A stretch of 64,000 nucleotides of DNA from Anaerococcus prevotii DSM 20548 (GTDB lineage Bacteria; Bacillota; Clostridia; Tissierellales; Peptoniphilaceae), in NCBI RefSeq assembly GCF_000024105.1, contig NC_013171.1, positions 558,001-622,000 of the forward strand, in the 5' to 3' direction. Both the position numbers and the translations under genes were made by a program. The notes below the pieces were generated by a model. The model did no database searches and was not told where the DNA came from. It worked only from the letters and a program-made list of their open reading frames with translations. Below are positions 7,405-16,072 of the stretch, piece after piece. Numbering within the stretch: position 1 is the stretch's first letter; each line of letters starts with the position of its first letter.

Positions 7405-9591
7405 ATGAAAGACGTATCTTTTACACAAAACAGGGAGCTATCATGGCTTAAATTTAACGACAGGGTCTTGGAGGAGGCAGCAGATAAGTCTGTTCCCCTG
7501 CTTGAAAGACTTAAGTTTTTATCTATCTTTGATACCAATCTAGAAGAGTTTTTTATGGTAAGGATTGGATCTCTTACCGACCTATCGGGTCTCTCAAAAC
7601 AAGCTATAGACTCCAAATCAGGTCTAAGTCCTAAGGAGCAAATCGATAAAGTCCTAGAGATTTTACCCAAATCCTATGCCAAGAAAGACGAGGTATATTT
7701 CGATATCCTTGAAGATCTTAAAAGAGAGGGAGTAAGGATATCTAAGATATCTGAACTAAATGAGAAGGACCTTATATCTTGTAAGAATTATTTCGATAGC
7801 AAGATTGAGCCTATATTAAATTTTCAATTGATAGATAGGACCCACCCTTTTCCTAGACTTGCCAATTTATCTATTGTTATAATCTTTGATTTAATTGCTT
7901 CTGATAAGAAAAGAAAGGATAAGATAGGGATTATCTATCTTCCCGATAGACTTCCCAGATATTTAAAATTATCTGACAATCACTTTGTCCTACTTGAAGA
8001 TATTATAGAAAATTTTGCTGGAGAGCTTTTCTATAAGTATAAAATCGAAAAATCCTACGCTCTTTCCTTAACTAGGAATGCAGATATCAATTTCAATGAT
8101 GATGACTACGAGGTCGAACAAGACTTTAGGGACTATATGATGGGTAAGCTTAGGAAAAGAAAGAGACTTCAGCCTGTAAGGGTAGAAGTTGACAGAGACT
8201 TAGATGATGATTCTATCAAGTTTTTAACTAAACAATTTAAACTGGGCAAAGAATCAATCTTTGTGACGAAATCTCTTATCCAGTCGGATTTTATCTTCGA
8301 CCTAATAAGTGACTTACCAGAAGACTTTAGGAAAAATCATAGCTATAAAGAATTTAGCCCACAAAGCTCGTACTTAATAGATGATAATAAATCTGTCATA
8401 AGTCAAATAGAAGAGAGTGATAAGCTCCTTTCCTATCCATACGAGTCAATGGATCCTGTAATTAAGCTCCTCGACGAAGCGAGCACAGATCCATATGTAA
8501 TATCTATTAAGATTACCTTGTACAGAATAGCCAAGGAAAGTGAGATTGCCAAAGCCTTGATTAGGGCAAGTGAAAATGGGAAAGATGTCATAGTCTTGAT
8601 GGAACTTAGGGCAAGATTTGATGAAGATAACAATATCCTTTGGTCATCAAGACTTGAGAAGGCAGGATGTAATGTAGTCTATGGTTTCGAAAACTACAAG
8701 ACTCACTCCAAGGTCTGTCTTATCACAAAGGTCGATGCGAATGACAAGATTAGCTATATTACCCAAGTAGCAACAGGTAACTATAACGAAAAGACTGCCA
8801 AGCTCTACACTGATTTCTCCTTTATGACAGCGAATGCCGACATAGGAAAAGACGCCAAGGAGATCTTTGACAATATCCTTATAGGAAATCTCGAAGGAGA
8901 TTATAAGCATCTGATGGTAAGCCCTAAGTCTATGCAAGAAGGCTTGGATATGCTAATAGATGAAGAAATTAGAGTCCAAGAAGAAACAGGAGAAGGCTAC
9001 ATCAGGCTAAAGATGAATTCAATCTCTGATAGAAAACTTATAGATAAGTTATCTGAAGCGAGCAACAAGGGTGTCAAAATTGATATGATGGTCAGGGGAA
9101 TTACCTGCATCCTTCCAGGAATCAAAGGAAAGACCGAAAATATCAGAATCTATCAAGTTGTGGGAAGATTCTTAGAACATCACAGGATCTATCAATTTGG
9201 TAAGGGAAGAAGGATAAAACTATACATTTCGTCAGCGGATTTTATGACTAGAAATATCAGAAACAGGATGGAGGTAGCAGTTCCTATAAATGATTCTACA
9301 ATCAAAGAAAGAATCCTAAATTTCCTTGATATAATGTTTGCTGATGATGTAAAAATTAGACAATTAGGGCCTGACGGGAATTACTACAAGCTAGAAAATA
9401 AAAAAAATCTCATAGCCCAAGATAAGTTAATAGAAATTGCAATAAAAAGAAGCGAAGAGAAGAATAAAGAAAACAAAAGTTCGGCTAGGATAAATACACT
9501 AGGACAAAAGAAATTGGATAAGGCTACAAAAAAAGATAAGAAGACCTTTGGACAAAAGCTAGCTGACCTCTTTGCTAGAATCTTTTCATAA
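7405..9591 (+). CDS. ppk1: polyphosphate kinase 1
   Basis: Makes inorganic polyphosphate from ATP. The N-terminal block (FTQNRELSWLKFNDRV) starts the usual four-domain enzyme; length 728 residues is typical. The phosphorylated catalytic histidine is in YKTHSKVCL (His434) and the second conserved histidine in LEHHRIYQFG (His593). The IKITLYR and ELRARFDE blocks of the phospholipase-D-like fold are also present. A lysine-rich C-terminal tail of about 50 residues (from about 680) extends past the core. Last gene of the ispE-murI-ppx-ppk run. Confidence 0.96.
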   Translation: MKDVSFTQNRELSWLKFNDRVLEEAADKSVPLLERLKFLSIFDTNLEEFFMVRIGSLTDLSGLSKQAIDSKSGLSPKEQIDKVLEILPKSYAKKDEVYFDILEDLKREGVRISKISELNEKDLISCKNYFDSKIEPILNFQLIDRTHPFPRLANLSIVIIFDLIASDKKRKDKIGIIYLPDRLPRYLKLSDNHFVLLEDIIENFAGELFYKYKIEKSYALSLTRNADINFNDDDYEVEQDFRDYMMGKLRKRKRLQPVRVEVDRDLDDDSIKFLTKQFKLGKESIFVTKSLIQSDFIFDLISDLPEDFRKNHSYKEFSPQSSYLIDDNKSVISQIEESDKLLSYPYESMDPVIKLLDEASTDPYVISIKITLYRIAKESEIAKALIRASENGKDVIVLMELRARFDEDNNILWSSRLEKAGCNVVYGFENYKTHSKVCLITKVDANDKISYITQVATGNYNEKTAKLYTDFSFMTANADIGKDAKEIFDNILIGNLEGDYKHLMVSPKSMQEGLDMLIDEEIRVQEETGEGYIRLKMNSISDRKLIDKLSEASNKGVKIDMMVRGITCILPGIKGKTENIRIYQVVGRFLEHHRIYQFGKGRRIKLYISSADFMTRNIRNRMEVAVPINDSTIKERILNFLDIMFADDVKIRQLGPDGNYYKLENKKNLIAQDKLIEIAIKRSEEKNKENKSSARINTLGQKKLDKATKKDKKTFGQKLADLFARIFS

Positions 9592-9596
9592 ATAAG

Positions 9597-9687
9597 ACTG
9601 CTAAAAAATGAGTCTGGTTATAGAAAATCACTTGAATTTAATTTCGATCCTTTTCTAAAACCCTGATTTCTTTTTCTAGCAGTTTTT
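9597..9687 (+). terminator. large terminator hairpin after ppk
   Basis: ACTGCTA plus AAAAA (9597-9608) pairs with TTTTT-C-TAGCAGT (9671-9683), followed by TTTTT. The loop of about 60 bases is unusually long and could fold further. Confidence 0.65.
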
Positions 9688-9827
9688 AATTTCCAATTGT
9701 AAGGAAAGATTTAAAATAAAAATTTAAAAATTTAGAAGAAAATTATATTTAATTCAATAAATATATCAAAAATCCCTCCGAAAGCCTAAAAATACTTAAA
9801 ATAGGACTGTTTTTTTTTCCCTTTACA

Positions 9828-9836
9828 TGTTATAAT
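9828..9836 (+). promoter_or_regulatory. extended -10 promoter upstream of the VanY-type gene
   Basis: TGTTATAAT is an extended -10. The start codon is about 125 bases downstream, leaving a long leader. The leader holds a hairpin: AAGTC (9891-9895) with GACTT (9921-9925), and inside it GGGTAA with TTATCCC. The rest of the 370-base gap after ppk shows nothing else I can name. Confidence 0.5.
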
Positions 9837-9963
9837 AAATATAAGAATTTAGCAATCTAAAGTAAGATTTGTAAATTGAAATATATTTATAAGTCTGGGT
9901 AAATGATTGCTTATCCCTTAGACTTTACAGAAGACAAAATATTGAAATAAATAGAGGAAGGTT

Positions 9964-10962
9964 ATGTCTAACAGAGGTATCAGAGAATTAAAGAGAAAAA
10001 AGAGAAGACAAGCGAGAAAAAGAAGAAAAAAGTTCCTACTCACAAGCCTTGCGGCCCTAGCCCTAGTTTTGGGAACAAAGTTTCTTAAAAACACTGAAGA
10101 AGAATTTATAATCCAAAGGCCGGCTGAGTATAGGCAAGCCCAGGCAGCTGATGATGGAGAAGAAGACAAAGAAAAAAAGATAAATGGAGATAAAATCCAC
10201 ATAGCTACCCAAGCTGGATTTAAGGATATAGCAATAGATGAAGATAAGAAAATTGCTGATGATAAGTATGAGGATAATCTAGTAGAATACGTAAGATGTG
10301 TCAAGACCCAGTACGCCTACCAATATCCAAATGATTATTCCAAGACAGAAAAGTTCATAAAAGAAGGAGATTATGTCGCCTATTATGGTACTGAAAATGG
10401 TTTTTCAAAAATCAAAATGGACGACAGCTTTTACTATGTCAATAAGTTTGGCCTAGAAAAGTTAGACCCTGAAGCAAATATCAAAGTTGTAAATGGAATT
10501 AGTTATGTAAGCGAGGCCTATCCTTTGCCAAGTGATTTTAATCCTGGCCTAGATAAGACCGCCATGCGTGCCTTCGAGACCATGCGCCAAGATATGGAAA
10601 GAGAAGGCCTTAGTATCAAGATTGCCTCTGACTATAGGGATTATGATCTTGAAAGAAAGATGAAAGATGCAGGAGAAGTAGATAGCGAAAATCCAGGCAC
10701 GAGCGAGCATCAATTAGGCCAAGCCTTTGACTTTTTTACAGAAGGAAGCAAATACAGCGATAAGTTCGCTACTACAAAAGAGTACAAGTGGCTTTGTGAA
10801 AATGCTTACAAATATGGTTTCATAGAAAGATACCCTGAAGACAAAGAGGATAGCACAAACCACAGACCTATGCCATGGCACTTCAGATTCCTTGGAGTAG
10901 AAAACGCCAAAGAAATCTATGAAAATGATTTAAGCCTTGAAGAGTATTTGAAGATTAATTGA
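9964..10962 (+). CDS. membrane-anchored D-Ala-D-Ala carboxypeptidase (VanY/M15B family)
   Basis: Zinc peptidase trimming the terminal D-alanine of peptidoglycan stem peptides. A very basic N-terminus is followed by one transmembrane segment (about residues 24-41), so the enzyme faces outward. A central stretch (about 108-165) looks like an SH3-type wall-binding domain. The catalytic domain carries SEHQLGQAFD (SxHxxGxAxD; His249, Asp256) and PWHFRF (His306), the M15 zinc ligands and base. Single gene with its own leader. A vancomycin-resistance role is not implied; no van regulators are nearby. Confidence 0.9.
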   Translation: MSNRGIRELKRKKRRQARKRRKKFLLTSLAALALVLGTKFLKNTEEEFIIQRPAEYRQAQAADDGEEDKEKKINGDKIHIATQAGFKDIAIDEDKKIADDKYEDNLVEYVRCVKTQYAYQYPNDYSKTEKFIKEGDYVAYYGTENGFSKIKMDDSFYYVNKFGLEKLDPEANIKVVNGISYVSEAYPLPSDFNPGLDKTAMRAFETMRQDMEREGLSIKIASDYRDYDLERKMKDAGEVDSENPGTSEHQLGQAFDFFTEGSKYSDKFATTKEYKWLCENAYKYGFIERYPEDKEDSTNHRPMPWHFRFLGVENAKEIYENDLSLEEYLKIN

Positions 10963-11024
10963 TTGTAATTTCTTAGAATTTCGATATAGTATAAGTGTAA
11001 ATATAATTAAATTAAGGAGTTTTT

Positions 11025-11396
11025 ATGAAAGCAATTAACACAAATGATGCTCCAAAAGCAGTAGGAGCTTACGTACAAGGTATAGCTACAGATAGTTTAG
11101 TATTTACTTCAGGACAACTTCCACTTGATCCAAAAACAGGAGAGCTAGTTACAGAAATTAAAGCTGCAACCAAACAAGCTCTAGAAAATGTAGAAAACAT
11201 CTTAAAAGAAGCAGGATCAAGCAGGGATAAGGTTATTAAATGTGTTGTTTACTTAAACGATATCAATAACTTCAAGGCATTTGATGAAGTATATGCAGAG
11301 TTTTTCAAAGATCACAAACCAGCTAGATCAGCTTTCGAAGTAGCAAATCTTCCAAAAGACGGCCTACTAGAAATCGAAGCTATCGCAAGCTTATAA
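11025..11396 (+). CDS. ridA: RidA-family enamine/imine deaminase
   Basis: Hydrolyses reactive 2-aminoacrylate-type enamines made by PLP enzymes. At 123 residues it matches the YjgF/YER057c/UK114 family. Blocks GAYVQGI, FTSGQLPLDPKTGE, ALENVENIL and KPARSAFEVANLPKDGLLEIEAIA include the conserved Arg (in PARSAFEV) and the C-terminal Glu that bind substrate. It is monocistronic, with ribosome site AAGGAG and a terminator just behind. Confidence 0.95.
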   Translation: MKAINTNDAPKAVGAYVQGIATDSLVFTSGQLPLDPKTGELVTEIKAATKQALENVENILKEAGSSRDKVIKCVVYLNDINNFKAFDEVYAEFFKDHKPARSAFEVANLPKDGLLEIEAIASL

Positions 11397-11406
11397 AACA
11401 TAAAGG

Positions 11407-11431
11407 CGGCAGTTTAATCTGTCGTTTTTTT
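11407..11431 (+). terminator. terminator after ridA
   Basis: CGGCAG (11407-11412) pairs with CTGTCG (11419-11424, one G-U), then a run of seven T. Confidence 0.75.
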
Positions 11432-11450
11432 ATATGGAAAAGGAGACCTC

Positions 11451-12635
11451 ATGGAGGATTTTTTAATAAAAGATCAGATAGAAAAAGATAAGAAGAAAAT
11501 AATAGATACAAGAAGGAAACTCCACAGGATGGCAGAAGTCTCTGGCAAGGAATTTAATACAAGTAAATTCTTAAAAGAGGAAGTAAAAAAGCTGGGGCTT
11601 GCCATAGTGGAAGTGCCAACAACTGGATTTTATGCTGTATTAGATAGTGGTAGGCCTGGCAAGACCCTAGGTCTTAGAACTGATATTGACGCTCTACCAA
11701 TTTGTGAAAGCTCCTTCAATTTAACTAGAGAAAAGTACTCAGTATCAGATAATAAAGAAGTATCTCACGCTTGCGGCCATGACGGCCATATGACAATCCT
11801 TCTGGAAAGTATGAAGATTCTAGTAGAAAATAAGGATAAAATAAAGGGAAGAATTATCTTTATCTTCGAGGAAGGAGAAGAGACAGGCTGTGGAATTATT
11901 CCAATGATTAGGGCCTTAGAGAAAGAAAATATAGACGCCTTCTACGGTAACCATCTAGCAAGTTTTTTAAAGACAGGAGAAATAGCAATCGACGAAGGCC
12001 CAATCATGGCAGGCTTTATCAGAACGAGATTTACAGTCAAAGGCGTAGGAGGCCACTCCTCAAGACCCGACCTTGCTGTAAGTCCAATCTTTGCCCAAGC
12101 TGCAATCATTCAATCCCTAGCATCAAGCTGGGTCAATAGGCTAGATCCAACCAAGACCGTAACCCTAGGTCTTTCTACGATCCATGGGGGAAGTGCTCAT
12201 AATGTCATAGCAGATAAGGTAACGATTGATGGAACTCTAAGATTTTTCGACAGGGAAGAAGTAGATAAGGCAATTGAGCAAATAGATATAGTAGGTAAGA
12301 ACATAGCCAAGGCCCATGGATGTGACTTTATCAATGAAACTGGAGATGAACAATATGATCCTGTTATAAATGATCCTGATCTTTCAAGATTAATGAAAGA
12401 AAATATCAAGGATTATTTTGGAGATAAAATTAAAAAGGATGTAAGGTGGTTTGCATCAGAGTCCTTTGAGCTTTATGGAAAGCTTGCCCCAAGTCTTTTT
12501 GCCCTAGTTGGAATGGCAAACGATAAGAAGGGAAGTGGAGCCGAACACCACACTCCAGAATTTGACCTAGATGAGGATAGTCTTGATTATGGAATTTTTG
12601 CTATGGTCAAGTTTGCGACAAGCTTCCTAGCTTAA
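11451..12635 (+). CDS. M20D-family metallopeptidase / amidohydrolase
   Basis: Probably cleaves N-acyl amino acids or small peptides in the cytoplasm (IAA-amino-acid hydrolase/hippurate hydrolase type). Zinc-binding motifs are HACGHDGH (about residues 106-113) and EEGEETG (about 140-146). The dimerisation domain begins around residue 185 with GGHSSRPDLAVSP. Its 394 residues are typical. The start follows GGAGACCTC at normal spacing. Substrate cannot be told from sequence. Confidence 0.9.
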   Translation: MEDFLIKDQIEKDKKKIIDTRRKLHRMAEVSGKEFNTSKFLKEEVKKLGLAIVEVPTTGFYAVLDSGRPGKTLGLRTDIDALPICESSFNLTREKYSVSDNKEVSHACGHDGHMTILLESMKILVENKDKIKGRIIFIFEEGEETGCGIIPMIRALEKENIDAFYGNHLASFLKTGEIAIDEGPIMAGFIRTRFTVKGVGGHSSRPDLAVSPIFAQAAIIQSLASSWVNRLDPTKTVTLGLSTIHGGSAHNVIADKVTIDGTLRFFDREEVDKAIEQIDIVGKNIAKAHGCDFINETGDEQYDPVINDPDLSRLMKENIKDYFGDKIKKDVRWFASESFELYGKLAPSLFALVGMANDKKGSGAEHHTPEFDLDEDSLDYGIFAMVKFATSFLA

Positions 12636-12696
12636 TTAAATTTTATTTCTTCCTATCTTGGGTATAAATAATATTAGAGTGAAATAGGAGGATAAA

Positions 12697-13149
12697 ATGA
12701 CAATTCAAGTTAATCAAGAAGCAATAGACTTTACACTAAAAGATCAATTCAAAGAAGATGTTAAACTAAGCGAGCTTAAAGGGAAAAAAGTAATTCTTTC
12801 TTGGCACCCATTAGCATACACATCAGTTTGTACTGACCAAATGAGATCTCTTGAGAGAAATTACGAAAGGATCCAAGAAAAGGGAGACACAGTAGTAATA
12901 GGACTTTCAGTAGATCCATTCCCTGCCAAGGCTAAATGGGCAGACATCCTAGACCTAAAAGATCTTAAGATAGTATCAGACTTCTTCCCATATGCAGAAG
13001 TAACCAAGGCCTATGGACTCTTCAACGAAGAAAATGGAGCAAGCAAACGTGCCAATGTTATAATCGATGAAGAAGGAAAAGTAAAATGGGTTAAGGTCTA
13101 TGGAGGAAGCGAACTTCCTGATATAGAAGAAGTAATAGACAATCTATAA
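12697..13149 (+). CDS. AhpC/TSA-family peroxiredoxin, one-cysteine form
   Basis: Thiol peroxidase fold (150 residues). The peroxidatic cysteine is Cys45 in AYTSVCTDQM, the PxxxTxxC site with Pro38 and Thr42. It is the only cysteine in the protein, so no resolving Cys is present and an external thiol must reduce it. Later blocks VIGLSVDPFPAKAKWAD and VSDFFPYAEV match the AhpE/BCP side of the family. Monocistronic, with its own terminator. In an anaerobe it fits with the flavodiiron protein further on as oxygen/peroxide defence. Confidence 0.92.
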   Translation: MTIQVNQEAIDFTLKDQFKEDVKLSELKGKKVILSWHPLAYTSVCTDQMRSLERNYERIQEKGDTVVIGLSVDPFPAKAKWADILDLKDLKIVSDFFPYAEVTKAYGLFNEENGASKRANVIIDEEGKVKWVKVYGGSELPDIEEVIDNL

Positions 13150-13156
13150 ACATTCA

Positions 13157-13186
13157 AATCTCGCCCTTATTGGCGGGATTTTTTAT
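13157..13186 (+). terminator. terminator after peroxiredoxin gene
   Basis: AATCTCGCC (13157-13165) pairs with GGCGGGATT (13172-13180, one G-U), then TTTTT. Confidence 0.85.
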
Positions 13187-13221
13187 TTGCCCACATTCGT
13201 TAAAAAATAATAATTAAAGAT

Positions 13222-13264
13222 AATGCAAATCATTCTTGACAAATGATAAAATTGGTGCTATCAT
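13222..13264 (+). promoter_or_regulatory. promoter of the first zinc operon with overlapping palindromes
   Basis: TTGACA (13236-13241) and TATCAT (13259-13264) are 17 bases apart. AATG-CAAAT-CATT (13222-13234) abuts the -35. ATGATA (13243-13248) and TATCAT (13259-13264) form an inverted repeat across the spacer and -10. This is a suitable place for a Zur-type repressor; the operator assignment is inference. Confidence 0.55.
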
Positions 13265-13335
13265 AATCTTGTCAGGATAAGTCTACAGCTTAACAGAATG
13301 ATTTACCTACATAAAATGTAATTAAGGAGATAAAT

Positions 13336-14040
13336 ATGAAAAAGAAAAATACTATGGCACTAACAGCGATTCTTTCGCTTGGTTTAATCTTAGCAGCTTG
13401 TGGAAATGATAATGCTAAAGATAAGGAGGCTAATAACAAGGCACAAGTAGAAGAGAAAGCTGATACTGAAACTAAAGATAAGACAAGCAAAGAAAATGAT
13501 GCAGAAAAGAAAGAAGAAAGTACTTCTGATCAAAAGATGGATGAGGTTTCTTTAGCTGATTGGGAAGGAAAATGGAATTCAATGTCTGCTTATCTAGATA
13601 AAAACGAGGTCCAAGAAGCCTTTACAGACCTAGCTAAGAAGGAAAACACTGATGAAGAAAGCGCCAAGAAAGCCTATGTAGAAAAAAGACACTGCGATTT
13701 TAATGGTCTAGAGATTGAAGGAAATAAGGTTAAGTTCTACAATGAATTTCCTGATGAAGGCAAAGAGGCCACAGCAGAAGTTGAATATAAATATGTTGAT
13801 AAACAAGAAGTAAAACACGGAAATCACATGCTAGAATGGGATATATTTGAAGCAGTAAGCCCTGATGCTGAGTATAAGTACCTACTTATGATGCCAATCC
13901 ACGGAGAGGAAAGTTTGACACATTTCCATATGAGATATGGTAATGATAAGGATGAACTATTAGGAGAAGAAAAATGGTTCCCAACATTTGTTAAGCCAAA
14001 CACAACAGACCAACAAATCATGGATGAAATTACAGAATAA
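13336..14040 (+). CDS. zinT: ZinT-domain zinc-binding lipoprotein
   Basis: Lipoprotein signal with lipobox LAAC (Cys22), then a low-complexity Lys/Glu/Asp linker to about residue 70, then a ZinT/YodA domain. Domain hallmarks are WEGKWNSM, KRHCDFNGLEI, and the metal-binding region HGEESLTHFHMRYG near residues 191-204. In enterobacteria ZinT hands zinc to ZnuA. In streptococci the same domain is fused to the C-terminus of AdcA. Here it is a separate surface lipoprotein 51 bases ahead of a ZnuA-like gene, with a hairpin terminator between them that may make the downstream genes less abundant. Confidence 0.92.
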   Translation: MKKKNTMALTAILSLGLILAACGNDNAKDKEANNKAQVEEKADTETKDKTSKENDAEKKEESTSDQKMDEVSLADWEGKWNSMSAYLDKNEVQEAFTDLAKKENTDEESAKKAYVEKRHCDFNGLEIEGNKVKFYNEFPDEGKEATAEVEYKYVDKQEVKHGNHMLEWDIFEAVSPDAEYKYLLMMPIHGEESLTHFHMRYGNDKDELLGEEKWFPTFVKPNTTDQQIMDEITE

Positions 14041-14050
14041 ATTTTGTAAG

Positions 14051-14080
14051 AGGGATGGGCTTAGCTCGTCCCTTTTTTTG
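14051..14080 (+). terminator. intra-operon terminator between zinT and znuA
   Basis: AGGGATGGGC (14051-14060) pairs with GCTCGTCCCT (14064-14073) with a three-base loop and a T run to 14079. It ends three bases before the ribosome site of the next gene, so it likely allows partial read-through. Confidence 0.75.
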
Positions 14081-14091
14081 TGAGGAGAATA

Positions 14092-15420
14092 ATGAAGAAA
14101 ATAAATAAATTAATATATCTACTTATTCTTGTTTTCACTCTGACCTCTTGTAATAAAGCAGAAGAAGATAAGGATAAGCCATTAATCTATACATCTTTTT
14201 ATCCGATTAATGACTTGACTAGTAAAATTGCTGGAGATACGGCAAATGTTAAATCCTTTATGCCAGAGGGCAAGGAAGCCCACTTATGGGAGCCTTCACC
14301 AAAGGATATGAAAAAGCTCGCCAAAGCAGATCTTCTAGTCGTTAATGGAGCGAATATGGAGCCATGGCTTGAAAGTGTAAGGGAAAACCTACCGAATCTA
14401 GAAATATTGAAATTATCAGATTCGGTTGATCTAATCACCTACAAGGGCCAGGCTGCAGTCGGAGATTTCCAATATATGGCAAGACTTGACTTGACTGATA
14501 AAACTCAGAAGTTCGACTTTGCCCATACTCACGAGGACATGATGAGGGTAGCCTTCATAAAGGATACCGGACTAAGAGGAGAAGAACTTGTCAAAAAGGC
14601 CAAGGAAGTGATGAATCAGAAGGGAGAACTAGTAGCCCAAAAATCTACCATAGAGGTAGAAGAGGGCAAGGTCTATGGTCTCGAGATGGGCCATGAGTCA
14701 GGAGAAATCTTCTACAAGATGCCTGAAGCAGGATCATGGATTTTCATATCAGATAGGATAAGCGAAGACCTTCTTCCATACTATTTGATGGATGAAAATG
14801 GAAATTTACTAAAAGATGATGGCAGAGAAGAGTCTCTTATGGAAGGATCATCATCTGGTTTCGACAAGATAAGCTACGATCCTCATTCCTGGCTTTCTAT
14901 TGTAAATGCCAAAAAATATTTAAACGCTATCCAGGATAAATTGATAGAAAAGTATCCGGAAAATGAAAAGATTTATAAGAAGAACAAACTAAAATATGTC
15001 GATCAACTTACAGATATAGATGCAGAATATAAGGAGAAATTTAAAGACCTTGATCAGAGAGAATTTCTCGTAATCCATTATGCCTACCAATATCTGGCTA
15101 GGGATTTCGATTTAATCCAATATCCTCTCCAAGGACTAACTAGCCTAGAAAGTCCAAGTCTAAAGACTATAAAAAAGGCGGTAGAGTTTGCTAATAGTAA
15201 GGGAATAGACACAATATTTTATGAATACGGCAAAAATCCTAAGGAAGCTAAGGCCTTGGCCGAAGAACTACATGGCAAGACAAAGCCTTTAGCATCGATG
15301 GAGTTTGTGACTAAGGAGCAAGAAGAAGAGGGAATGGATTATATTGACCTAATGAGGATGAATCTCGAAAACTTATATGATTCTATGAAAGGAGGAGCTG
15401 ATGAAGGCAATAGCAATTAA
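14092..15420 (+). CDS. znuA: ZnuA-like metal-binding lipoprotein with large internal insert
   Basis: Cluster A-I/A-1 solute-binding protein for zinc (or manganese). I chose ATG 14092, 4 bases after the GAGGAG ribosome site, over the upstream GTG at 14080. Lipobox Cys20. Metal ligands fit ZnuA: His64 (HLWEPSP), His265 (DPHSW), His329 (VIHYAYQYLARDF); the last ligand is in FYEYG (about 377-380). Between the lobes, where ZnuA has a short His-rich loop, it carries about 140 residues (about 118-260) with FAHTHED and LEMGHESGE. That insert has no His repeat and I do not recognise it as a named domain. 442 residues in total, against about 300 usually. Confidence 0.88.
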   Translation: MKKINKLIYLLILVFTLTSCNKAEEDKDKPLIYTSFYPINDLTSKIAGDTANVKSFMPEGKEAHLWEPSPKDMKKLAKADLLVVNGANMEPWLESVRENLPNLEILKLSDSVDLITYKGQAAVGDFQYMARLDLTDKTQKFDFAHTHEDMMRVAFIKDTGLRGEELVKKAKEVMNQKGELVAQKSTIEVEEGKVYGLEMGHESGEIFYKMPEAGSWIFISDRISEDLLPYYLMDENGNLLKDDGREESLMEGSSSGFDKISYDPHSWLSIVNAKKYLNAIQDKLIEKYPENEKIYKKNKLKYVDQLTDIDAEYKEKFKDLDQREFLVIHYAYQYLARDFDLIQYPLQGLTSLESPSLKTIKKAVEFANSKGIDTIFYEYGKNPKEAKALAEELHGKTKPLASMEFVTKEQEEEGMDYIDLMRMNLENLYDSMKGGADEGNSN

Positions 15421-16072
15421 TGATTTAAGCTTTGCTTATAGAAAAGAAAATGTAATTAAATCTTGCAATCTAGAAGTTGAATCTGGAGAACTTGTATTAA
15501 TCATAGGGGGAAATGGATCAGGAAAATCAACCCTTGTCAAGCTAATGCTAGGAGAGCTAGAGCCTGATAAGGGAAGTATAAAGATTTTGGGTAAGGATAT
15601 TGCAAAATACAAGTCCTATAAGAAAATTGGCTACGTTCCTCAAGTCAATGTCGTAAACAAAATCGCATTTCCAATAACTTGCTTAGAGCTTGTGGCCCTC
15701 AACCTATATGAAGACTTTGGCTTTATCAAAATACCTAAGAAAGTCCACTATGATAAGGCAAGGGATATACTCATCAAAATGGGCATGGAGGAATTTATCA
15801 ACACACCGGTTAACGAACTATCTGGAGGACTTGCCCAAAGAGCCATGATTGCCAAGGCTATGATAAATATGCCAGAACTTTTAATCTTAGACGAGCCAAC
15901 TGCTGGTGTCGATAAAGAAAATAAAGAAATGTTCTTTAAGACACTAAAGAAACTACAAGAAGATCTGGGTATAACTATAGTCATGATTACCCATGAGCTT
16001 AAGGAAATGGAGGATATACAAATGACTAAGACACAGTATAGGATGAGTGAAGGGAGATTGAGTTTATGTTAG
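15401..16072 (+). CDS. znuC: zinc ABC transporter ATPase
   Basis: ATP-binding subunit for the adjacent ZnuA/ZnuB. Walker A GGNGSGKST, signature ELSGGLAQRAMIAKAM, Walker B LLILDEPTAGVD and H-loop MITHELKEM are all present; 223 residues. The VPQVNVVNKIAFPIT stretch is typical of metal-uptake ATPases. The start lies 20 bases inside the end of znuA and the stop overlaps znuB by 7 bases, so the three genes are translationally linked. Confidence 0.95.
   Translation: MKAIAINDLSFAYRKENVIKSCNLEVESGELVLIIGGNGSGKSTLVKLMLGELEPDKGSIKILGKDIAKYKSYKKIGYVPQVNVVNKIAFPITCLELVALNLYEDFGFIKIPKKVHYDKARDILIKMGMEEFINTPVNELSGGLAQRAMIAKAMINMPELLILDEPTAGVDKENKEMFFKTLKKLQEDLGITIVMITHELKEMEDIQMTKTQYRMSEGRLSLC

Noticed and set aside
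14051-14080. T-box leader upstream of the first znuA
   Set aside because: The stem looks like the T-box terminator sequence (GCTCGTCC), but there is no T-box motif or stem I upstream. It is a plain terminator.
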